Positions 38,236-46,243 of a stretch of 64,000 nucleotides of DNA are shown piece by piece. Location of the stretch: NCBI GenBank assembly GCA_900473805.1, contig UCMS01000022.1, positions 1 to 64,000 of the forward strand, read 5' to 3'. Source of the DNA: Hyphomicrobiales bacterium. Lineage in GTDB: Bacteria > Pseudomonadota > Alphaproteobacteria > Rhizobiales > Rhizobiaceae. Position 1 is the first letter of the stretch. Every line of letters begins with the position of its first letter. The notes under the pieces were generated by a model. It was not told the DNA's origin. It made no database searches and saw only the letters and a program-made list of their open reading frames with translations. The position numbers and the translations under genes were made by a program.

Positions 38236-38271
38236 AAAAAGCCCGCATCAGCGTAAACGCCAAATGCGGGC
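38236..38271 (-). terminator. Rho-independent terminator of the small 38.4 kb gene
   Basis: An 8-bp stem (GCCCGCAT at 38241-38248 with ATGCGGGC at 38264-38271) with a 15-base loop is followed on the minus strand by TTTTTATTG. It lies downstream of the small gene at 38371-38820 and just upstream of the acyl-CoA synthetase start. Confidence 0.85.
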
Positions 38272-38370
38272 ACCGTGCCGGATCTCGGTTGCCGGATGAG
38301 CGTGCAGCCCACCCTGCCGCACGCAGAAGGGACCGCTCTTCGGGGCCCGTTGTTCCACCGGCGCGATGCT

Positions 38371-38820
38371 TCAGCCCTTCGGCTTGGAAGCCTCACCCTT
38401 CATATGCGCGACGAGTGCAGAGAGCGCTCCGGCACGCACCATCTGGGCCGGCGTGCGACCGTTAAACTCGGGCAGATGGTGGCTGCGATACCACTTCTCG
38501 GCAGCCGCGCCGGGTCCGACGCTCTTCGCAGCCAGAGCCAGCACCAGAGCCTTGGCCTCCGCCGGCGAGACGGCATTCGCCTCAATGGCCGCATCGACCC
38601 GGGCGATGGCGGCTTTGACCGACTGTTGCCGCAGGGTCTGTCGCAAGGCCACGGCCTTGGGCGCGATCGGCGCAACGATGTTGATGCGAGCCTTGCCATC
38701 CGCGGCTGCAGCCGTTGAGGTCGCTGCTGTCTTCACTGGCGACTTCGGCAGCAGGCCCGCATCGACGCTCACCTGCAGAACGGGCTGCCGGATATGGATC
38801 TTCTTGCCGGACGTCGTCAT
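38371..38820 (-). CDS. Small hypothetical protein with a ParS/MbcA-like C-terminal segment
   Basis: A 149-residue protein I do not firmly recognise. Residues 1-50 are Ala/Lys/Pro-rich and probably disordered. Residues 55-100 are Ala-rich helices. The end (about 115-142, HLPEFNGRTPAQMVRAG, then ALSALVAHM) resembles the toxin-binding segment of Xre/MbcA/ParS antitoxins, in which a GG(K/R)TP motif precedes two short helices. No RES-domain toxin gene is adjacent, so an antitoxin role is unsupported. GGAAGG lies upstream of the ATG, and a clean terminator follows the gene, supporting it as real. Confidence 0.6.
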   Translation of the reverse strand: MTTSGKKIHIRQPVLQVSVDAGLLPKSPVKTAATSTAAAADGKARINIVAPIAPKAVALRQTLRQQSVKAAIARVDAAIEANAVSPAEAKALVLALAAKSVGPGAAAEKWYRSHHLPEFNGRTPAQMVRAGALSALVAHMKGEASKPKG

Positions 38821-39353
38821 GCCAATGCCTTCCGTTGAAATCTTGTATTGCGGACCTTCGGGTCATCAGCCCAAACCGCCAGAACAGCCAGACTGCAGAG
38901 CAGGTCCGACGTCGTCTCTAGCAGCTTGCCCCCCGCCCTTCAACCGGCAGCACAACGCCGGCATAGCGTCGGCTGCTTACGCCCGCCTTGGACCCCGCGA
39001 AGCGCAAACGTCGTGACGCCATGCGAGAGAGCCAACATCGATCTATCGCCAGCCGCTGGTGATGGTCGAACCACCCCACATCCAGAGAAGCAAGGTCGAT
39101 CCAACGGTGCTCCGGACACCCACGGCAGGGTCCGTAAGGAGCCGCAGCAGCCATTCCTGAGGAGATGTGCAGTTCCCGGTGGCAACAGCGGCCCTGACCT
39201 TTGGCACCACAAAGCGAAAGCCCAGGCATGGCAGGCGAGAACGGCGAGACCGGAATACGCGCAGGTGCGGCCGGCACCGACCCGAGCTGACAGACGGTCA
39301 CGCGTCTTTAGACCCCCGACGAAAACCATCGTTCTCGCCGCTCCCCGTTCCTG
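38821..39353. other. 533-base gap with no convincing gene
   Basis: This lies between the type I secretion adaptor gene (ends 39354, minus) and the small gene at 38371-38820 (minus). Open frames exist on both strands (for example 38848-39408 plus and 38940-39329 minus) but have no ribosome site, atypical residue use (Cys-, Trp- and Arg-rich) and no recognisable motif. It may hold the promoter of the small gene, an untranslated RNA, or the remains of a lost gene. Confidence 0.35.
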
Positions 39354-40649
39354 CTATTCGGACCGGAAAGCCTTCGAGAAAAAGTCGGTAAACGGCTTGA
39401 TCAGATAAGACCCGACCGTCCGGTCCGTGGTGCGCAGAAAGGCCTCGACCGGCATGCCGGGCTTCAATGCCAGATCCTTGCCGTCATGTTCCAGCGTCAG
39501 CCGCGCCTCGTAATAGGCGGTCCGGCTTTGCGGGTCGACGACGAGATCCGGCGAGATCCGCTCGACCGTTCCCCTCAACTCTGGCGTCAGACGCTGGTTG
39601 AAGGCGGAGAAACGCAGGAAGGCCCCCTGGCCCATATGCACCTGGTCGATATCCTGCGGCGAGATCCGGACATCGGCCACCAGCAGATCGGATTGCGGCA
39701 CGATCAGCATCAGGGTTTCCTGGGCGAGAATGACCCCGCCGATCGTGTGGATGCTGAGCTGATGGATCGTGCCGTCCTGCGGCGCGCGGATATCCAGCCG
39801 TCGCAATTGATCCTCTGCCGCAACCTTGCGCTCCCTGAGTTCTGAAAGCGACGAATTGACATCGTTCAGCTCCTTGGCCACATCGCCGCGAAGCTGCTGA
39901 TCGATCTGGAAGATCTCGAGATTGGTCTCCGAAATCCGGGCTTTGGCTTGGGCGATGCTTGCACGAATTCCGGCCAGCTCGCCATCGAGGTCGGCCTTCT
40001 CTCGCTGTGCCGTGTTAAGCCGCGAATACTGCACCAGCTTCTGCGTCCACATCTTCTGGGCGAGCGCGAGGTCCTTGCGTGCCAGATCGACCTGCACATC
40101 CATCGCCGTGGCCTGCTCCTCAAGACCGGTCACCTGCTCGCTGAGCTGGACAATCCGTTCCTGCAACTGCGCCTTTTGGCCTTCCCGCGCTTCACGGCGC
40201 AGGGTGAAAGCCCGCGTTTCATTGTTGAGGATATGGTCCACGCCGTCGTCATTGGACCGCGCCAGCAATTCGCCATCGAAGGCGATCGTCGCCTGCCCGT
40301 CCCGTTCCGCAAGAAGCCGGGCCCGCTTGGCCACCAGTTCGTCCAGCGAATTGCTGACGATCGCCAAATTGGCCTTCGCCACCGTTGCATCGAGACGGGC
40401 CACGACGTCACCGGCCCGCACCCGTTGTCCGTTCGACACCAGGATTTCGGCAACCGTGCCGCCGGCTGGATGCTGGACCTTCTTCACCTCCGAATTGACC
40501 ACGACCGTCCCACCGGCAATGACCGCTCCGGAAATTTCAACCGTGGCCGCAACCCCGCCCCCGGTCGTCAGCAAAGCGAGCGCGGCGGTCGCGACCAGCA
40601 GGTTGCTCCGGATGGAGCGCGCGAGCAGAAGAGAGCGTTCCGAACTCAT
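39354..40649 (-). CDS. Type I secretion membrane-fusion protein (HlyD / PrsE-like)
   Basis: Periplasmic adaptor of 431 residues linking the ABC transporter to a TolC-type outer-membrane channel. One N-terminal membrane anchor (about 17-38), a lipoyl half-motif (VQHPAGGTVAEILVSNGQRV), a long coiled coil (about 95-280) and the C-terminal beta domain follow the HlyD order. Its start overlaps the transporter stop by 4 bases. In rhizobia PrsDE exports glycanases and adhesins of the Rap and Ply type; no substrate gene is seen in this window. No TolC gene is adjacent; rhizobia usually encode it elsewhere. Confidence 0.9.
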   Translation of the reverse strand: MSSERSLLLARSIRSNLLVATAALALLTTGGGVAATVEISGAVIAGGTVVVNSEVKKVQHPAGGTVAEILVSNGQRVRAGDVVARLDATVAKANLAIVSNSLDELVAKRARLLAERDGQATIAFDGELLARSNDDGVDHILNNETRAFTLRREAREGQKAQLQERIVQLSEQVTGLEEQATAMDVQVDLARKDLALAQKMWTQKLVQYSRLNTAQREKADLDGELAGIRASIAQAKARISETNLEIFQIDQQLRGDVAKELNDVNSSLSELRERKVAAEDQLRRLDIRAPQDGTIHQLSIHTIGGVILAQETLMLIVPQSDLLVADVRISPQDIDQVHMGQGAFLRFSAFNQRLTPELRGTVERISPDLVVDPQSRTAYYEARLTLEHDGKDLALKPGMPVEAFLRTTDRTVGSYLIKPFTDFFSKAFRSE

Positions 40650-42508
40650 GCCCGTTCTCCCATCGTGCGAAGCCGTTCGCCCGCCCCGCCTCCAAGACTG
40701 GAGGGATCAAGCCCGCCGGACGTCCCCTCATCCTGCTCGGGGCCGGCACGTTGCAGCTCTGCGATGGCCGTCCCAACGGCCGGCGCAAGCGGCGAAGCCG
40801 GCACCGGACGGATCAGGTCGCGTTTGCGCTCCAGCATCTGCGTCTGGCCCTCGCTCACCAGCATGACCTGGTCGCAGGCATCGAGCGCACTGGCCCGATG
40901 GGCGATGACGATGGCGATCCCGCCCCGCGCACGCACGCTGCGAATGGCCGATGTCAGCGCCGCCTCGCCCGCCTGGTCGAGATTGGAGTTCGGCTCATCC
41001 AGAACGACGAGGAAGGGATCGCCGTAAAGCGCTCGCGCAAGCCCGATCCGCTGTCGCTGACCGGTCGACAGCACGTTGCCGCCCTCGCCGATCTGCGTAT
41101 CGTAGCCGTCGGGCAGCCGCAGGATCATCTCGTGCACACCCGCCATCCGCGCCGCCGAAAGAATCCCCTCGCTGGTGGCAGCGCGATCGAAACGGGCGAT
41201 ATTCTCCGCGACGCTGCCGGACAAGAGTTCGAGATCCTGGGGTAGGTACCCGATGTGCCGGGAGAGCATCAGCGGATCGAAATGCTCAAGCAGCGTCCCG
41301 TCCAGCCGGATCGATCCACGCGTGGCGGGCCAGGCGCCGACGAGGACGCGGGCCAGTGTCGATTTGCCCGCAGCACTCGGACCGACCACCGCCAGCGCGG
41401 ACCCCGCCTGCAGGCAAAAGCCGGCTTTGTGCACGATCAGGCTGCTCCCGCCGGGCGCGGCCACCGCCAGGTTTTCGACGTCGAGCCGCGCAACCGGTGC
41501 CGGCAAAGCGAGGCGTTCGGCAGGCGCCTGCCCGCCGAAAGTCCGGATCAACCGCCGCCAGCTCTGGCTCGCCGCAATGAAGGTCCGCCAATGGGCGATC
41601 GACAGTTCGACCGGCGCGAGCGCCCGCGACACCAGAATGCCGCTGGCCACGATCATGCCCGAACTCACTTCCCCCTTGATGAACAGGAATGCGCTAAGCG
41701 CCAGGATCGCCGATTGCAGGAACATCCGGAACGCCTTCGACATCGCGCCGAACCCGGATGCCACATCGCTCAGCGACAGCTGCGTATCGACGAAAGCGCC
41801 GTTGAGGTTCGTCCAGCGGGACGACAGATGCGGCAGCATCCCCAGGACCCGCACAGCTTCCGCATTGCGCGAAATCGCCTCCGCCATGGTGGATTTCTGC
41901 ATCGACAGCACGGTCGCCGCAAGCGTGGTCCGCCGCGATGACAGGTCCGTCGCCAGCGTCAAGCAGAGCAGAACCAGCGCACCCGTGAGCGCCGCCATCC
42001 CGATCCAGAAATGAAAGGCAAAGCAAATCAGCATGTAAAGCGGGATCCAGGGCAGGTCGAACAGCGCACTCGGTCCCGGTCCGCCCAGGAAGGCACGGAT
42101 CTGGTCCATGTCGCGCAGCGGCTGCAACCCTTCGGCACTCGTCCGCGCCTTGAACGGCGGCGCGGCTGTCATGGCGAAACAGGCTTCGCTTGCCATGCTG
42201 TCGACATAGGCGCCGACGCGCGAGAGTATCCGGTTCCGCAGCAGATCCAGCAGCCCCTGACAGGCATAGAGGCCAATCAGGATCACCAGCAGTGACACCA
42301 GCGTCGGCACGCTGCGGCTCGGCAGCACGCGGTCATAGACCTCCAGCATGAAGAGGGGGCCGCTGAGGAAGAGCACATTGATCAGAGCACTGACCAGAGC
42401 CACACCGACAAAAGCGCTGCGGCAACGGGAAAGCGCTTCCCGCAGCCAGGGTCGCTGCAGCCCGTTGGCTGCGGAGGCCGAAAGATCTGAGGATACGGAC
42501 CGGGTCAT
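40646..42508 (-). CDS. Type I secretion ABC transporter (PrsD-like)
   Basis: An inner-membrane exporter of 620 residues. Six membrane helices (about 30-310) precede a nucleotide-binding domain with Walker A GPSAAGKST (near 376-384), signature LSTGQRQRIGLARAL and Walker B LVVLDEPNSNLD. The start at 42508 overlaps the MucR stop (ATGA) and has a GGGAGGG ribosome site; longer starts run into the regulator gene. The N-terminus lacks a C39 peptidase domain, so substrates would carry an uncleaved C-terminal signal, as for RTX proteins. Its place after the regulator and sugar-precursor genes links export to the polysaccharide locus. Confidence 0.9.
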   Translation of the reverse strand: MTRSVSSDLSASAANGLQRPWLREALSRCRSAFVGVALVSALINVLFLSGPLFMLEVYDRVLPSRSVPTLVSLLVILIGLYACQGLLDLLRNRILSRVGAYVDSMASEACFAMTAAPPFKARTSAEGLQPLRDMDQIRAFLGGPGPSALFDLPWIPLYMLICFAFHFWIGMAALTGALVLLCLTLATDLSSRRTTLAATVLSMQKSTMAEAISRNAEAVRVLGMLPHLSSRWTNLNGAFVDTQLSLSDVASGFGAMSKAFRMFLQSAILALSAFLFIKGEVSSGMIVASGILVSRALAPVELSIAHWRTFIAASQSWRRLIRTFGGQAPAERLALPAPVARLDVENLAVAAPGGSSLIVHKAGFCLQAGSALAVVGPSAAGKSTLARVLVGAWPATRGSIRLDGTLLEHFDPLMLSRHIGYLPQDLELLSGSVAENIARFDRAATSEGILSAARMAGVHEMILRLPDGYDTQIGEGGNVLSTGQRQRIGLARALYGDPFLVVLDEPNSNLDQAGEAALTSAIRSVRARGGIAIVIAHRASALDACDQVMLVSEGQTQMLERKRDLIRPVPASPLAPAVGTAIAELQRAGPEQDEGTSGGLDPSSLGGGAGERLRTMGERA

Positions 42509-42981
42509 GCCTGTCCCTCCCCGTCCTGCGCACGACTCTTTCGCGGGCGGCCCCGCTGCCGTTTTCCGAGCCCCGTCGCCTTGGCCATGGTCGAGCGCTG
42601 GGCGGCATAGGCTGGTGACGTGACCGGATGATCCGGCGGCAGGTTCCACCGCATGCGATACTCCTCCGGTGTCAGTTGGTGTTGCGCGGACAGATGCCGT
42701 TTGAGCGCTCGAAACGCCTTGCCGCATTCCAGGCAGACCAGCCGTTCCGCGCCCGGCGCAATGGACGGCACACTGCCCTCGGGAGGCTCCGGCCTGAGAT
42801 TTGCAAGGCTCAACACCGTCCTGTGCGTCTGCTCCAGAAGGCTGGCCAGTTGGGTGGGGGGCACGATATGATTGGACACATAGGCCCGTACCAGATTGAC
42901 GGTCAGCGCTACGGCACTTTCCGGGGAAATATCGTCGGAGCCTCCCTCAGGAAACGCCTCCGGCATAGGATCTCTTTGCAT
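42505..42981 (-). CDS. MucR/Ros family zinc-finger regulator with AT-hook-like tail
   Basis: A 158-residue DNA-binding protein of the MucR/Ros family, which represses or activates exopolysaccharide and motility genes by binding AT-rich DNA. The zinc finger is complete: C83-x2-C86-x9-H96-x4-H101, followed by the usual TPEEYRMRWNLP. The N-terminal part (25-60) is the oligomerisation region. Unusually, the tail contains GRPRK (144-148), an AT-hook core. The start could be the ATG at 42966 instead. It lies 29 bases after the phosphomannomutase gene and is coupled to the ABC transporter gene. Confidence 0.9.
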   Translation of the reverse strand: MQRDPMPEAFPEGGSDDISPESAVALTVNLVRAYVSNHIVPPTQLASLLEQTHRTVLSLANLRPEPPEGSVPSIAPGAERLVCLECGKAFRALKRHLSAQHQLTPEEYRMRWNLPPDHPVTSPAYAAQRSTMAKATGLGKRQRGRPRKSRAQDGEGQA

Positions 42982-43010
42982 TGTCGCACAGCATTTCTGC
43001 CGCCCCGGAA

Positions 43011-44543
43011 TTAGCGTTGAATGGGCAAGTGTCGCTTGCTGTCGAGCTGGATACGCGCGGCCTCGAGGCCCCAGGCGAGCAGTTCAAACGCGCGCTCCCT
43101 GGTCTGGGCCTCCACATAACATCGCAATTCCGGAGCATTGCCGGAGGCTCGGTAATGCACGACAGAGCCGTCATTGAGTTCGAACCGCAAGCCGTCCAGA
43201 CGGTCGATCGAGCGCATGCCGCCGACGGGATCGAAATAGCTGCGCGAGAAGCCCTCGTCCTGCGAAAGACGGCCGAGGAAATCCTGCGACTGTACGGAGG
43301 CGACATCCTTGAGCCGGTCTGCCAGGGCGTGCCCCACCGGCAGATCGCCGACGATCGCCGACAGCGGCCGTCCGGATTGCGCGACAAGCAGCAGGCTGGC
43401 GACAATCGGCAGAACCGCATCGCGCGTCGGCAGCCGAGTCAGCGTGCGCCCTTGCCAGATGCCGTCTGAGCCAAGCAGGGTGCCGCCATTGGCCTCGAAG
43501 CCGATGATGCCGGTCTTGCCGGCCAGCGCCGCGGCCTCCATCGCCGCGATGACAAAGGGCGAGCCGACCCGGGTGCGAACCACCTCGGCGGCGATCCCGC
43601 AACGCTCGATGACGCTGCCGGAGGTCACCGGTGTGATGATCGTCTGGAAACCCAGGAGCTTGGCCGCCAGCAGTCCGGCAACGTCGCCCCGCAGGATTGT
43701 CCCCGTCTCGTCCGCAACGAGGGGCCTGTCCGCATCACCATCGGTCGAGACGACGGCATCGAACCGGCCGTCCATCGCCACTTCGGCGATATAGGCCACC
43801 AGCTCCGGCTCATGCGCCTCCGTGTCCACGGGGATGAAACGTGCAGCCCGCCCCACCGGCTCCACTTCGGCGCCGATTGCCCGCAACAGCTCGACCAGCA
43901 GATCACGCGCCACCGAACTGTGCTGGTAGACGGCAACACGCCGTCCTTTAAGGCTCTGGGACCCGAAGACGTCGACATAACGTCCGATATAGGCCGAATT
44001 GACGGAAGAGCACTGCACGTCCTCAGTGACGGCAGCCCGGGCCAGGCTTTCCAGCACCGTATCGTCTAGGGATGCCACCTGCGCCGCGATCGCCGCCTCG
44101 TCGACCTTCGATATCTCGCCTTGCGGCAGATATAATTTCAATCCGTTCCGATCGTCGGGAATGTGGCTGCCCGTGACCATGATCGCCGGGCATCCGCGTC
44201 GGATCGCTTCCAGCGCCAGCGCCGGTGTCGGCACCGCACCGCAGTCCACCGCCGTCAGCCCCGCCTGCCGGATCGCGACACGGCAATCCTGCGCGATGGC
44301 CGGACTGCTGGACCGGAGATCACACCCGACCAGCACCTCCCGGGTCTGCGGCGCAAGCGACAGCGCATGACGAACAAACCCCAGCGCATAGGCTCGTGAC
44401 GGCAGCCCGACCAGTTCCGTCACCAGCCCCCGAAGGCCGGATGTACCGAATTTCAGCCCCTCGGGAAGAACCGTCGCACGCGTTTCGCTGACCGGAGAAG
44501 AAGGCGACACAGAGGAATGAGAAAGGGAGGAAACGGCGTCCAT
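43011..44543 (-). CDS. Phosphomannomutase-family protein (AlgC-type role)
   Basis: Converts mannose-6-P to mannose-1-P, the precursor step for GDP-mannose. At 510 residues it is a phosphohexomutase. The catalytic Ser126 sits in VTGSHIPDDRNG (usual form TASHNP) and the metal loop is D268-G-D-A-D272. The sugar-binding loop is GFEANGGTLLG, unlike the common GEMSGH, so substrate range may be shifted. The start overlaps the AGE gene stop by one base (TGATG). Its neighbours make a mannose role most likely, but a wider phosphoglucomutase activity is possible. Confidence 0.85.
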   Translation of the reverse strand: MDAVSSLSHSSVSPSSPVSETRATVLPEGLKFGTSGLRGLVTELVGLPSRAYALGFVRHALSLAPQTREVLVGCDLRSSSPAIAQDCRVAIRQAGLTAVDCGAVPTPALALEAIRRGCPAIMVTGSHIPDDRNGLKLYLPQGEISKVDEAAIAAQVASLDDTVLESLARAAVTEDVQCSSVNSAYIGRYVDVFGSQSLKGRRVAVYQHSSVARDLLVELLRAIGAEVEPVGRAARFIPVDTEAHEPELVAYIAEVAMDGRFDAVVSTDGDADRPLVADETGTILRGDVAGLLAAKLLGFQTIITPVTSGSVIERCGIAAEVVRTRVGSPFVIAAMEAAALAGKTGIIGFEANGGTLLGSDGIWQGRTLTRLPTRDAVLPIVASLLLVAQSGRPLSAIVGDLPVGHALADRLKDVASVQSQDFLGRLSQDEGFSRSYFDPVGGMRSIDRLDGLRFELNDGSVVHYRASGNAPELRCYVEAQTRERAFELLAWGLEAARIQLDSKRHLPIQR

Positions 44544-45850
44544 CACGACATCCCCATCACGACGCCCGCAGGCATCTGCGGCTGCACGTCACCCCGGTCG
44601 AGACCGCGGTCCAGGCCCTCGCCCAAATGACGATCCAGCACACCCATGCCCGATTGCCGCTGCAGGTAGCGCGCAAGCTCACCAAGGGCACAGATGATGT
44701 GATAGAGCGAACTGGCCGGAGCGGGCCCCGCCTTGAAGCTCCCGTCCTCAAGCATCACGTCGTGCCAGGTGCCGCGCTGATCGACATCCAGATAGGCGAG
44801 CAACCCATGGCAGGCCTCCAGCGCATTCTGCTCGGCGAGCCACCGGTCCTCGCCCTCGCGGATTTCGGCGAGCGCAAGCCAGGCCTTCAACCGTTCGGTC
44901 TGCGGCCAAAGCCGTGCCGAGCCATCCGCGATCAGACCGTCCGACCAGACCTCGTTCACGGCCACCCTGCGTCCTGGATCGACCCCGTGCTGCTCGGCAA
45001 AGGCGATCATCCGCTCTGCCCGGTCGCCGATCTTGCCGCCGGTCGCCTGCGACCAGCGGATCAGGAGCCAGGCCCATTCGAAATTGTGCCCCGGCTCGAT
45101 CCGCGAACGGCCATCCTCGTCGATCGCGTCCCAGTCTGCGGTGAAGTACTCGCGCACGACCCCGGTTTCGGCATCGTAGAAACGGCTCTTGAACAGCGCC
45201 ACGATTTCGTCTGCCAGCATCCGCCACACCGGATTGGCATCGACGGCCATCCAGGCGAGCGCCGCCTCGAGCAGATGCATGTGCGGGTTCGACCGCAACG
45301 GATAAGGCGCAGACGTATGGTCCTTGAAACCGCCCGCTTCGTGACCGAGCCGCTCGCGCAGGCTCGCCAAGGTCAGCATCGCCCGCCGCCGGTAGTCTTC
45401 ATCCTGCAGATGCGCGAAGGAATGCGCATAGGCGAACAGCAGGAAAGCCTGGTCGTAGAGGTGATGATCCTGGTCGACCAGAGTGTCGTCGTCGCTCAGT
45501 CCATGAAACAACAACCCATCCGGGGCGCTGTAATTCAAAAGGAAGCGGTAGCCGTGCCTGAGACAGGCGGCCGCTGCCGTCTTGTTCCAGCCGAGCCGTG
45601 CCGCCTCGCAGAAGCTGTAGACCTGGCGCGCCGTCACCCGGACCCGCCGCGCGGAACTCGGTATGCGCCCCTCACGGGAAATGCTTTCGCAGAACCCGCC
45701 TCGAATGCGATCGATGCCGACAGTGGACCACAGGGGGAGTATGTCTTCGAAAAGCATACGCCGAAACTGCAGGCCGGCGTCTTCGAGTGTCAGTGTAAAA
45801 TTGCTATCAGAACCAAGATTGAATCTATTCGAGACTGCATTTGTGCGCAT
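44543..45850 (-). CDS. AGE-family epimerase/isomerase, probable mannose-6-phosphate isomerase
   Basis: A 435-residue alpha/alpha-barrel protein of the N-acylglucosamine 2-epimerase family. Family motifs are present: DQDHHLYDQAFLLFAYAHS (about 127-145), NPHMHLLEA (188-196) and EPGHNFEWAWLL (252-263, catalytic His255). Relatives interconvert mannose and fructose or their phosphates. Next to phosphomannomutase, and with the AlgA-like isomerase domain apparently inactive, it is the best candidate to supply mannose-6-P (inference). GGAG nine bases upstream supports the ATG at 45850. It heads the five-gene minus arm. Confidence 0.85.
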   Translation of the reverse strand: MRTNAVSNRFNLGSDSNFTLTLEDAGLQFRRMLFEDILPLWSTVGIDRIRGGFCESISREGRIPSSARRVRVTARQVYSFCEAARLGWNKTAAAACLRHGYRFLLNYSAPDGLLFHGLSDDDTLVDQDHHLYDQAFLLFAYAHSFAHLQDEDYRRRAMLTLASLRERLGHEAGGFKDHTSAPYPLRSNPHMHLLEAALAWMAVDANPVWRMLADEIVALFKSRFYDAETGVVREYFTADWDAIDEDGRSRIEPGHNFEWAWLLIRWSQATGGKIGDRAERMIAFAEQHGVDPGRRVAVNEVWSDGLIADGSARLWPQTERLKAWLALAEIREGEDRWLAEQNALEACHGLLAYLDVDQRGTWHDVMLEDGSFKAGPAPASSLYHIICALGELARYLQRQSGMGVLDRHLGEGLDRGLDRGDVQPQMPAGVVMGMS

Positions 45851-46243
45851 GCTCTCACTCCACCCATTCGGAAGGAGCTTATCGTTACCAATGAATTAAT
45901 CGGGTCGTCGTTTACATGGGTTAATCAAACCCAAAAAACAATTCCTAAAAAATCTATTTACACACTTGTTCATATGCTCAGATTTTGTATCATCCAGTCA
46001 TTAGCAGTGCAGATGCCTGAAACGTACTTACTTATCACAATATAAAGCGCGGCTTTGATCCTGCGATCGGAGAACGCTAGAACAAACTCAGGGGAAACAT
46101 TCGAGAGAACAGGACAGAGGCGTCTCTTGATTGAGTACGTCTTGTGCCTGGGATTTTCCGTGTGTCGAGATCAGCGGCGCGCGGCCATCGTGAGAAGTGC
46201 AGTCATTTTCAGTCTGACATGTTGGCGTTGGGGACGTCGGAAA
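45851..46243. promoter_or_regulatory. AT-rich divergent control region of the polysaccharide locus
   Basis: About 390 bases between the AGE gene (minus) and the Crp/Fnr gene (plus). The part from ~45880 to ~46050 is markedly AT-rich in a GC-rich window, with A and T runs such as CCTAAAAAATCTATTTAC. MucR/Ros proteins prefer such DNA, so this is the likely site of local control. No exact -35/-10 pair was chosen. A frame reading into the Crp gene from 46055 is open but not family-like. Confidence 0.6.
45917..45933. repeat. Inverted repeat TGGGTT-N5-AACCCA, candidate operator
   Basis: A perfect 6-bp inverted repeat with a 5-base spacer lies in the AT-rich divergent region, about 70 bases upstream of the AGE start codon and about 310 upstream of the Crp/Fnr gene start. 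Its size and place suit a dimeric regulator such as the adjacent Crp/Fnr protein, but it is not a canonical Crp (TGTGA) or Fnr (TTGAT) site. Confidence 0.35.

Noticed and set aside
38371-38820. Toxin-antitoxin system
   Set aside because: Only an antitoxin-like segment is seen; no toxin gene is adjacent on either side.
38848-39408. 186-codon plus-strand frame in the gap before the secretion adaptor
   Set aside because: No ribosome site, odd Arg/Ser/Pro-rich composition, no motif, and it runs into the adaptor gene on the opposite strand.
42509-42727. 73-residue extension of the ABC transporter
   Set aside because: It lies wholly inside the mucR gene and is unlike any transporter. The ATG at 42508 overlaps the mucR stop and has a strong ribosome site.
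46055-46243. N-terminal extension of the Crp/Fnr regulator
   Set aside because: The extra 63 residues are Cys/Arg-rich and unlike the family. The ATG at 46244 has a ribosome site and gives the normal length.
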